Positions 12,155 through 17,736 of a stretch of DNA of 64,000 bases are shown piece after piece. Location: the NCBI RefSeq assembly GCF_004297105.1, contig NZ_SCVE01000007.1, forward strand, positions 62,001-126,000, read 5' to 3'. The notes below the pieces were generated by a model that saw only the letters and a program-made list of their open reading frames with translations, made no database searches and had not been told where the DNA came from. Each line of letters starts with the position of its first letter. Position 1 is the first letter of the stretch. Source of the DNA: Herbiconiux sp. (GTDB taxonomy: Bacteria; Actinomycetota; Actinomycetes; Actinomycetales; Microbacteriaceae). The position numbers and the translations under genes are program-made.

Positions 12155-12248
12155 GTGAATGGTCGAAGGCTGTTACTCAACCAGTGTCGCCGACACCTTG
12201 TCCAGCAGCGTTTATGCCCTGTGGAATTCTCCGTAGCGCATCTGGCCT

Positions 12249-12265
12249 TAGGTGGTAATTGCTCA
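12249..12265. promoter_or_regulatory. Weak copy of the TACTCA dyad
   Basis: The right arm TGCTCA followed by TAACACCCC closely resembles TACTCA-TCACACCCC at 20455-20469. The left arm TAGGTG matches only three of six positions. It directly precedes the C-rich start of the candidate structured RNA. Confidence 0.3.
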
Positions 12266-12420
12266 TAACACCCCCTGTTCGGGTGGTGATGGACTGAGGT
12301 CACGAAAGAGTGCAGGTTTCCGGCCGGGGTGCCCGTTCCCCCGACCTACCGCATCCCCGGCCGGAATAGAGACGGCTCCCGTGATCGCTTCGTAGGGAAA
12401 TCGATCACGGGAGCCTGTTC
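12260..12420 (+). ncRNA. Candidate structured RNA resembling the actinobacterial 6C family
   Basis: This is part of a 360-bp gene-free stretch (12087-12446). It contains two five-C runs (12271-12275 and 12338-12342). The second run lies in the 25-nt loop (12330-12354) of a perfect 12-bp stem, TTCCGGCCGGGG with its complement (12318-12329 and 12355-12366). The first is followed by GGGTGGTG, which can fold back on it. Downstream is a second perfect 14-bp stem. Paired hairpins exposing C-runs are the hallmark of 6C RNA; the runs here have five Cs and the family assignment is from memory. It could instead be a structured leader of the kinase gene. Confidence 0.45.
12374..12415 (+). terminator. 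14-bp hairpin, likely terminator of the candidate RNA
   Basis: GGCTCCCGTGATCG (12374-12387) and its exact complement (12402-12415) flank a 14-nt loop and are followed by TGTTCTGT. It ends 31 bases before the histidine kinase start. It fits a terminator for the upstream RNA, but it could act as an attenuator for the kinase. Confidence 0.6.
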
Positions 12421-12446
12421 TGTAGGAGCACCGTAGGCTAGTTCTC

Positions 12447-13940
12447 GTGTCAACACTCAGTGATCTCGTCTCGGCCCACGGCAGCTCAACGGAGGCGGAT
12501 GTCGAGTGGCTCCATCTGCTCGTCAGCGACTGCCAGCTGCTGGCCGATCTCGCCTTCGCCGACATCGTGCTCTGGGTGCCCACGGTCGACGACACCTTCG
12601 TCGCGGTGGCGCATTCCCGCCCGTCGAGCTCCGCCACGCTGTTCTACCGCGACTTCGTGGGCCAGACCATCAAGCCCGAGTGGCGCAAGCAGGTCACCGA
12701 CGCCTTCGAGACGGCTCAGATCGTCGACACCGCCGCGCCCGACTGGTACGAGGAGACGCCCACCCGTGTGCGTGCCGTGCCGGTGTTGCGGCGCCTGTCG
12801 GTCTCCGAGCAGACCACGACCGAGCGTCCCGTCGCCGTCATCACGCGGCACACGAACCTCAGCGAGGCCCGCACGCCGAGCCGCCAGGAGCTCACCTTCA
12901 ATGAGTGCGCCAACGACCTCTTCGCCATGATCGCCGCGGGAGACTTCCCCGACCTGGGCGCCCCCACCGGGCCGAGGCGGGGCGCTCCGCGCGCATCCGA
13001 TGGTCTGATCCGGCTCGATGTCGACGGCGTGGTCACCTTCGCGAGCCCGAACGGCCTGTCGGCGTTCAACCGCATGGGCTTCGCCGGTGAGCTCGAGGGC
13101 CAGTCGCTCGCCGAGGTCACCACAGGTCTGCTCAGCGGCCGCCTCATCGTCGACGAGTCGCTGCCGCTCGTGGTGACGGGCCGCGCGCCGTGGCGCACCG
13201 ACATCGAGGCGAAGGGTGTCACGGTGTCGCTCCGGGCCATCCCGTTGCGCACCCGCGGGCATCGTTTCGGCGCCATCGTGCTGAGTCGCGACGTCACGGA
13301 GCTGCGTCACCAGGAGCGCGAACTCATCACCAAAGACGCCACCATCCGGGAGATCCACCACCGGGTGAAGAACAACCTGCAGACCGTGGCGTCGCTGCTG
13401 CGCATCCAGGCGCGGCGTACGCACTCCGATGAGGCGCGGGATGCGCTCACCCAGGCCATGCGGCGCGTGGCCGCCATCGCCGTGGTGCACGACACCCTGT
13501 CGGAAGGTCTCAACCAGAGGGTCGACTTCGATACGGTCTTCGACCGCGTGCTGCTGCTCGTGGCCGAGGTCGCGTCGGCGCACAACACCACGGTTCACCC
13601 GAAGTCGTCGGGAAGCTTCGGCGTGCTGCCGAGCGAATACGCCACTCCGCTCGCGCTCGCGCTCACCGAGCTCGTCACGAATGCCGTGGAGCACGGCTTG
13701 GCGGGTCAGGAGGGCGAGGTGGAGATCGTGGCCACCCGATCGGAGGAGCTGCTGACGGTGGAGGTGCGCGACTCCGGAACAGGGCTCCCCGAGGGCAAGG
13801 TGGGCTCGGGTCTCGGCACTCAGATCGTGCGCACCCTGATCCAGGGTGAGCTGGGTGGCACCATCGATTGGCACACGATGGTGGGCAGTGGCACGGTCGT
13901 GACCATCGAGATCCCGTTCCGGTGGCTCAAGAAGCCGTGA
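12447..13940 (+). CDS. pdtaS: PdtaS-type sensor histidine kinase
   Basis: This 497-residue soluble kinase has no membrane segments. It has an N-terminal GAF-like region (about residues 10-150), a PAS-like region (about 180-290, 'SDGLIRLDVDGVVTFASPNG'), then a HisKA_2 dimerisation domain with 'EIHHRVKNNLQTVASLLRIQ' (histidines 304/305). An HWE/PdtaS-like ATPase domain follows ('LALTELVTNAVEHG', 'DSGTGLPEG', 'GLGTQIVRTL'). PdtaS phosphorylates the ANTAR antiterminator PdtaR; no pdtaR is in this window. The GTG start has no strong Shine-Dalgarno. It is convergent with whiB1, the neighbourhood known from Rv3220c/Rv3219. Confidence 0.9.
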   Translation: MSTLSDLVSAHGSSTEADVEWLHLLVSDCQLLADLAFADIVLWVPTVDDTFVAVAHSRPSSSATLFYRDFVGQTIKPEWRKQVTDAFETAQIVDTAAPDWYEETPTRVRAVPVLRRLSVSEQTTTERPVAVITRHTNLSEARTPSRQELTFNECANDLFAMIAAGDFPDLGAPTGPRRGAPRASDGLIRLDVDGVVTFASPNGLSAFNRMGFAGELEGQSLAEVTTGLLSGRLIVDESLPLVVTGRAPWRTDIEAKGVTVSLRAIPLRTRGHRFGAIVLSRDVTELRHQERELITKDATIREIHHRVKNNLQTVASLLRIQARRTHSDEARDALTQAMRRVAAIAVVHDTLSEGLNQRVDFDTVFDRVLLLVAEVASAHNTTVHPKSSGSFGVLPSEYATPLALALTELVTNAVEHGLAGQEGEVEIVATRSEELLTVEVRDSGTGLPEGKVGSGLGTQIVRTLIQGELGGTIDWHTMVGSGTVVTIEIPFRWLKKP

Positions 13941-13952
13941 TCTGCAGTGGCT

Positions 13953-14095
13953 CGGTCAGCTTCGCGGTGGGTGCGGTAGCGCCTGCACGATCTAAGAGGC
14001 GCGGCGCGCCCGTGCGGCGTGCGCGAAGCGGTCAGCTTCGCGGCGGGCGCGGTAGCGCCTGCACGATCTAGGAGGCGCGGCGCGCCCGTGCGGCG
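13953..14095. repeat. 67-bp direct duplication including the whiB1 3' end
   Basis: Copy 1 (13953-14019) and copy 2 (14029-14095) differ at three positions over 67 bp and have a 76-bp period. Copy 2 contains the last 28 bases of whiB1, including its stop codon at 14068-14070; copy 1 is an orphan duplicate of this tail in the space before pdtaS. The short spacer plus the copy-2 start forms an 8-bp hairpin, CGCGAAGC-N5-GCTTCGCG (14022-14042). Confidence 0.9.
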
Positions 14096-14316
14096 CGACG
14101 CTTCAGAGCGCGACGCTCGTCTTCGCTGAGGCCACCCCAGACACCCGAGTCCTGACCGGTCTCGAGGGCGTACTGAAGGCAGATCTCGGTCACGGAGCAT
14201 CGGGCGCAGACGGCCTTCGCCTTGTCGATCTGGTCGACAGCGGGCCCGGTGTTCCCGACGGGGAAGAACAGTTCGGGGTCTGCGGTCAGGCAGGCGGCTT
14301 TGTCACGCCAATCCAT
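14068..14316 (-). CDS. whiB1: WhiB1 iron-sulfur transcription factor
   Basis: This 82-residue Wbl protein has the four cluster-ligand cysteines C9, C37, C40 and C46, the beta-turn GVWGG at residues 58-62 and a basic C-terminal tail. It aligns over its whole length with mycobacterial WhiB1 ('DPELFFPVGN', 'TGQDSGVWGGLSEDERRALKRR'). WhiB1 is a nitric-oxide-sensitive [4Fe-4S] protein that binds the sigma factor SigA and regulates transcription. The start is supported by AAGGAG nine bases upstream. It is transcribed toward pdtaS. The gene's last 28 bp are duplicated just downstream. Confidence 0.95.
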   Translation of the reverse strand: MDWRDKAACLTADPELFFPVGNTGPAVDQIDKAKAVCARCSVTEICLQYALETGQDSGVWGGLSEDERRALKRRAARARRAS

Positions 14317-14422
14317 AGCGGGTAGCTCCTTAATGCATGGTGCTTCTTCGGTCGAACGACCTGGAGAATTCGGGTAGAGATCAATGGCACGGTGGACGTT
14401 GCAATCAGAGAAGACTGCACCC

Positions 14423-14440
14423 GCTCACGTCACTGTGAGC
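14423..14440. promoter_or_regulatory. Inverted repeat upstream of whiB1
   Basis: GCTCAC-N6-GTGAGC is a perfect 6-bp dyad 107 bp upstream of the whiB1 start, in the spacer shared with the divergent membrane-protein gene. The half-site order is opposite to the CRP consensus TGTGA-N6-TCACA, so a CRP site is not claimed. Confidence 0.4.
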
Positions 14441-14510
14441 AACATTGACCTCGAATATGGTCGCATACTGGTATTTGCAAATCAAGGGTTTTCTACGGAG
14501 CGCACACGCG

Positions 14511-14954
14511 ATGAACGAGCTGAACGACGAAGGAATGCCTCGTGAACCTCGTGTGAACGGCGCATCCGAAGCCCCACGCCGGCCCGCGCTTCTCGTGATC
14601 CTCGCGGTCATCGTCGGTGCCGAGGCGCTCGTCATGGCGGGGGTCGTCGCGTGGCTGCTGCTGGAGCTGCTGACCGTGCGGCCGGCTTCCTACGAGACCG
14701 CCCTCGCGATCCTGGTGCTGGCCGCCATCTCCGCCGTCTTCCTGGCCGTCGTGGCGGTGCACACGCTCCGTGCGCGGCCGTGGACCCGAGCGGCCACGCT
14801 CACCTGGCAGATCCTGCAGCTCGTCATCGCCATCGGCTGCTTCCAGGGCATCGTCGCCACGCCCACGATCGGGGTCTGGCTGCTCGTGCCGGCGGCGCTC
14901 GTGATCGTGCTGCTGTTCACCCCCTCGGTGGTTGCCGCTACGCGTCGAGAATAG
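14511..14954 (+). CDS. Four-helix small membrane protein
   Basis: This 147-residue protein has an N-terminal polar segment of about 23 residues followed by four hydrophobic helices (about 27-52, 62-86, 96-115, 119-140). No catalytic motif is recognised. ATG 14511 is chosen because a GGAG lies upstream; a TTG at 14445 in the same frame would add 22 residues and cannot be excluded. It is divergent from whiB1. The stop codon runs into a terminator stem shared with bcp. Confidence 0.65.
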   Translation: MNELNDEGMPREPRVNGASEAPRRPALLVILAVIVGAEALVMAGVVAWLLLELLTVRPASYETALAILVLAAISAVFLAVVAVHTLRARPWTRAATLTWQILQLVIAIGCFQGIVATPTIGVWLLVPAALVIVLLFTPSVVAATRRE

Positions 14955-14983
14955 GCGGATGCGGGTTGCCGCCCGCATCCGCC
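14954..14983. terminator. Bidirectional terminator between convergent genes
   Basis: GGCGGATGCGGG (14954-14965) and its exact complement (14972-14983) enclose a six-base loop. The hairpin begins at the stop codon of the membrane-protein gene and ends 12 bases before the bcp stop, serving both strands. Confidence 0.7.
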
Positions 14984-14994
14984 CTCATCGCGTC

Positions 14995-15477
14995 TCAGGC
15001 GTCGATGTGGAGCTTCTTGCGCAGGGATGCGACGTGGCCCGTGGCCTTCACGTTGTAGAGCGCCAGCGTCACGACGCCCTCGGGGTCGATCACAAAGGTG
15101 GAGCGGAGCACGCCCGTCACGGTCTTGCCGTAGAGCGACTTCTCGCCCCAGGCGCCGTAGGCGAGGTGGACGGCCTTGTCGGGGTCGGAGAGCAGGGGGA
15201 AGTTGAGGCCCTCCTCCGCGGCGAACCCGGCGAGCTTCTCGGGGGTGTCGCGGGAGATGCCGAGCACGGTGTAACCAGCACTCTTCAGGGAGTTGAGGTT
15301 GTCGCGGAAGTCGCACGCCTGGGTCGTGCAGCCCGGGGTTCCGGCCCCGGGGTAGAAGTAGAGGATGACGTTCTCGCCGCGGTAGTCGGCGAGCGAGCGC
15401 TCGACTCCTTCGGAGTCGAGGAGGGTGAACCCGGGTGCCGGGGTGCCGGCTTCGATGCGCGCGGTGGTGTCAGTCAT
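14995..15477 (-). CDS. bcp: Thioredoxin-dependent peroxiredoxin (Bcp/PrxQ)
   Basis: This 160-residue atypical 2-Cys peroxiredoxin has peroxidatic C50 and resolving C55 in 'GTPGCTTQACDF', the five-residue spacing typical of the PrxQ class, and 'GISRDTPEKLAGF'. It reduces hydroperoxides using thioredoxin. The family's usual length is 150-165 residues. Start ATG 15477 matches the family; an in-frame ATG at 15519 would add 14 residues without homology. It is divergent from the septum-formation lipoprotein gene. Confidence 0.93.
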   Translation of the reverse strand: MTDTTARIEAGTPAPGFTLLDSEGVERSLADYRGENVILYFYPGAGTPGCTTQACDFRDNLNSLKSAGYTVLGISRDTPEKLAGFAAEEGLNFPLLSDPDKAVHLAYGAWGEKSLYGKTVTGVLRSTFVIDPEGVVTLALYNVKATGHVASLRKKLHIDA

Positions 15478-15498
15478 GAGTCCAGTATTTCGCATGCC

Positions 15499-15515
15499 TG
15501 AGTAGAGATTGCTCC
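15499..15515. promoter_or_regulatory. TGAGTA-N5-TGCTCC dyad, lipoprotein promoter region
   Basis: A perfect left arm TGAGTA, a five-base spacer, then TGCTCC followed by TCACACCCC, the same downstream word as at 20461-20469. It is located 37 bp before the septum-formation lipoprotein start and 22 bp upstream of bcp. Confidence 0.5.
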
Positions 15516-15551
15516 TCACACCCCTTCAGTGGCGGCACCGAGCATGGGTGC

Positions 15552-16046
15552 ATGACCTCACGTTTCCTTCGCACGCTCGCGTCGGCGGCCGGCCTCTCGG
15601 CCCTCGTTGCTCTCGCCCTTTGCGGATGCGCAGAGGCATCGTTCTCCGCCGGCGACAGCCCGACGAACGCTGCGACCGTCGTACCCACCAAGAGTGTGTT
15701 CGCGCTCGAGATCGGCGATTGCGTCGATGACACCGATGAGGTCGAACTCCAACACCTCCCGCTGGTCGACTGCGCCGACCCCCACGACTACGAGGTCTTC
15801 GACGAGTACCAGATCCCGGATGGCGACTATCCAGGAGACGACGTCATCACCGAGATCGCCCTCGGCTACTGCTCGGGTGCGATGGAGAGCTTCGTGGGCG
15901 TGGCGTACGAGGCATCCGCACTCGACATCAACTACCTCACGCCCACCGAGGATTCGTGGACGAACGGCGGAGACCGGCAGATCTCGTGCCTCGTGTTCGA
16001 CCCCGCGGGCAAGGTCTCAGGAACCCTTCAGGGCGCAGCGCGTTAG
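15552..16046 (+). CDS. Septum-formation family lipoprotein
   Basis: This 164-residue protein has a signal peptide and a lipobox-like end 'LALCGC' (lipidated Cys near residue 26). A single domain follows with four further cysteines, including 'GDCVDD', 'VDCADPHDYEVF' and 'GYCSGAM'. These paired Cys/His motifs are typical of the actinobacterial 'septum formation' family (PF13845-like), whose biochemical role is unknown despite the name. The promoter region carries one of the TGAGTA/TACTCA dyads. The start is ATG 15552. Confidence 0.8.
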   Translation: MTSRFLRTLASAAGLSALVALALCGCAEASFSAGDSPTNAATVVPTKSVFALEIGDCVDDTDEVELQHLPLVDCADPHDYEVFDEYQIPDGDYPGDDVITEIALGYCSGAMESFVGVAYEASALDINYLTPTEDSWTNGGDRQISCLVFDPAGKVSGTLQGAAR

Positions 16047-16103
16047 CCGGCTCGCACACGCCCGGCGAGCATGCTAATGTTGTCGACTGGCCCGCAAGGC
16101 CAC

Positions 16104-16179
16104 GCACCTCTAGCTCAATCGGCAGAGCAACTGACTCTTAATCAGTGGGTTCTGGGTTCAAGTCCCAGGGGGTGCACCA
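16104..16179 (+). tRNA. tRNA-Lys (anticodon CTT)
   Basis: A complete cloverleaf of 76 bases with encoded CCA. The acceptor stem GCACCTC pairs with GGGGTGC (one G-U pair); the anticodon stem is ACTGA/TCAGT with loop CTCTTAA, giving anticodon CTT; the T-arm has GGTTCAAGTCC. An extended -10 (TGCTAATGT, 16072-16080) precedes it and a hairpin terminator follows. Confidence 0.97.
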
Positions 16180-16181
16180 CG

Positions 16182-16225
16182 AACTCCCTCGCGAACCTGT
16201 GAAACGGTGTCTCGAGGGAGTTTTT
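16182..16225 (+). terminator. Rho-independent terminator of tRNA-Lys
   Basis: AACTCCCTCG (16182-16191) and its exact complement (16213-16222) are followed by a run of T residues (GTTTTTCG). It lies immediately after the tRNA. Confidence 0.85.
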
Positions 16226-16246
16226 CGTTGCGCCGCCGACGTCACG

Positions 16247-17209
16247 CTAACGGGCGGAGAAGGTGATCTCCAGGGCGGTGGTGAGGGACTCGCCCGGGGC
16301 CAGCAGTCGCCCGGTCTTGCCCTCCTGCGGCCCGTCGGCGTGGCTCGGCCAGCACGTACCGGGCTCGATACCGAGGGCGTAGGAGCCCGCGGCCTCGCTT
16401 CGCCAGACGGTCAGGAAGGGCAGCTCCTCCGTGCGGTAGCGCACCGTCACGACGGTGGTCTCGGCGAGCAGTTCGGCCACGCTCCAGCCGTCGTCTCCGG
16501 CGACCGCGACGAGCGCGTCGACCTTCTCCGGCTTCTGCGGCTCCGGCGCCCCGAGGTCGCGTCGCCAGAGGGCCTCGGAGGAGTCGCCTGCGGCCGGCTT
16601 CGCTGCGGCTTCGACGTGAGCGCCTGCATCCAGCAGGGGCCAGCCGAGGTTGATGTGGTAGAGCAGTTTGACCGGAACGGTGTCGAAACCCTCATTGCGC
16701 ACGACATCGGAGATCGAGATGCGGCTCTCGCCGTGCTCGGCCGTGATCGTGCGGTCGACGGTGAGATTCTGCTCGAAGATCGCCCCCTCGCGCATCGACC
16801 CGGCGACCTCGAGCGCATAGGCGTCGCCGTTCCAGCGACCTTCAGCCCGGGTGACCGTGGCCGACACCAGGTGAGCTCGGCCGTGCATCCCCCCTTCCTC
16901 GACGGATGCCCGCCCGACTGCGGTGAGCCCGCACGTCGTGAGGAGCCCCCCGAGCCACCGGCGCCCCCAACTCTCGGCCCGAGCCGAGGTGGAGGGGGTG
17001 GTGACCGAGACGGCGTCGCCGTTCCACAGGGCGAGGCCGAGGTCGAGGAACTGGTCGGGCTCCACGGTGACGGAGAGTCCGCCGAGGCCCCGCAGGTCGA
17101 TCTGCCGCCGCCCGGCCTCCGGGCCGTTCGACGCCTGCACCGTGCGGGGGCCCCAGGCCCGTTCCACGGCGCCGATGCGCGCCTCGATGTCACGGCGGCT
17201 GTCGTTCAT
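16247..17209 (-). CDS. DUF4432 family (galactose-mutarotase-like) protein
   Basis: This 320-residue protein is in the aldose-1-epimerase-like superfamily. The motifs 'GGLLTTCGLTAVG' at about residue 90, 'DVVRNEGFDTVPVKLLYHINLGWPLL' and 'YALGIEPGTCWP' near the C-terminus are typical of DUF4432. A role in sugar anomer or carbohydrate-derivative metabolism is inferred from the fold; the substrate is unknown. The start ATG 17209 has GAGGTG five bases upstream. It is convergent with the tRNA and followed by no obvious partner. Confidence 0.8.
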   Translation of the reverse strand: MNDSRRDIEARIGAVERAWGPRTVQASNGPEAGRRQIDLRGLGGLSVTVEPDQFLDLGLALWNGDAVSVTTPSTSARAESWGRRWLGGLLTTCGLTAVGRASVEEGGMHGRAHLVSATVTRAEGRWNGDAYALEVAGSMREGAIFEQNLTVDRTITAEHGESRISISDVVRNEGFDTVPVKLLYHINLGWPLLDAGAHVEAAAKPAAGDSSEALWRRDLGAPEPQKPEKVDALVAVAGDDGWSVAELLAETTVVTVRYRTEELPFLTVWRSEAAGSYALGIEPGTCWPSHADGPQEGKTGRLLAPGESLTTALEITFSAR

Positions 17210-17257
17210 GGTGTCACCTCTCCATTCGGGTGTCCGTCGCGGCGGCCCGCGATCGGG

Positions 17258-17536
17258 CTACGCGTCGAGCGTGCGGTCGGCGTCGATGCCCTCGCCCGTG
17301 AACGCCAGGGTCGCCACGACCGTCAGCACCGCACCCACGGCCACGAAGACGAAGGCGATCACCGCGAGCCACTCCATCAGGGGCTCGTACGGATTCGTGT
17401 CGCTCACCGTTCCGGTGGCCGCGAACTCGGCGGCTGCGGCGTAGCCGGCCACCAGCACATCGGCCACGAAGAGCGCAGCGCCCACGATGTAGGCGATACG
17501 CAGCAGGAGCACGAGGCGCCGTGTTCGAGTTCTCAC
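17258..17536 (-). CDS. Small two-helix membrane protein
   Basis: This 92-residue protein has a basic start (MRTRTRRL), helices at about residues 9-35 and 57-80, and a short acidic tail. The start is GTG 17536 and no clear ribosome-binding site is visible. It lies 48 bp upstream of the DUF4432 gene on the same strand. No family was recognised. Composition and codon use match the neighbours, so it is probably real. Confidence 0.6.
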   Translation of the reverse strand: MRTRTRRLVLLLRIAYIVGAALFVADVLVAGYAAAAEFAATGTVSDTNPYEPLMEWLAVIAFVFVAVGAVLTVVATLAFTGEGIDADRTLDA

Positions 17537-17630
17537 GGGTCAACGATACGACCCCGTCGATCCGGGCTACGTATTTCTACTCACGGCACTACGTAACGCG
17601 ATCGAAGAACCGCCGTTCGGGGCCGAAAAG

Positions 17631-17647
17631 TGAGTAAAACCTACTCA
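17631..17647. promoter_or_regulatory. Perfect TGAGTA-N5-TACTCA dyad upstream of the LuxR gene
   Basis: An exact 6-bp inverted repeat with a five-base spacer, 89 bp before the LuxR-type regulator start and followed by TACCC. A further half-site TACTCA is at 17578-17583 in the same spacer. The position suggests autoregulation. Confidence 0.6.
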
Positions 17648-17736
17648 TACCCAGTTCGCCCGGGGGGACGAACCCACCACCCTCTCGGCCCGAGTCGCGC
17701 CGCGTATCCCGCTGCGCGCACAGAGAAAGAAGACAC

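Noticed and set aside
12087..12446. A ydaO/c-di-AMP or other known riboswitch upstream of the kinase
   Set aside because: No conserved core I could match; the hairpins with C-runs fit 6C better.
14423..14440. A CRP site for whiB1, as known in mycobacteria
   Set aside because: The arms are GCTCAC...GTGAGC, the reverse order of the CRP consensus TGTGA-N6-TCACA; kept only as an unassigned inverted repeat.
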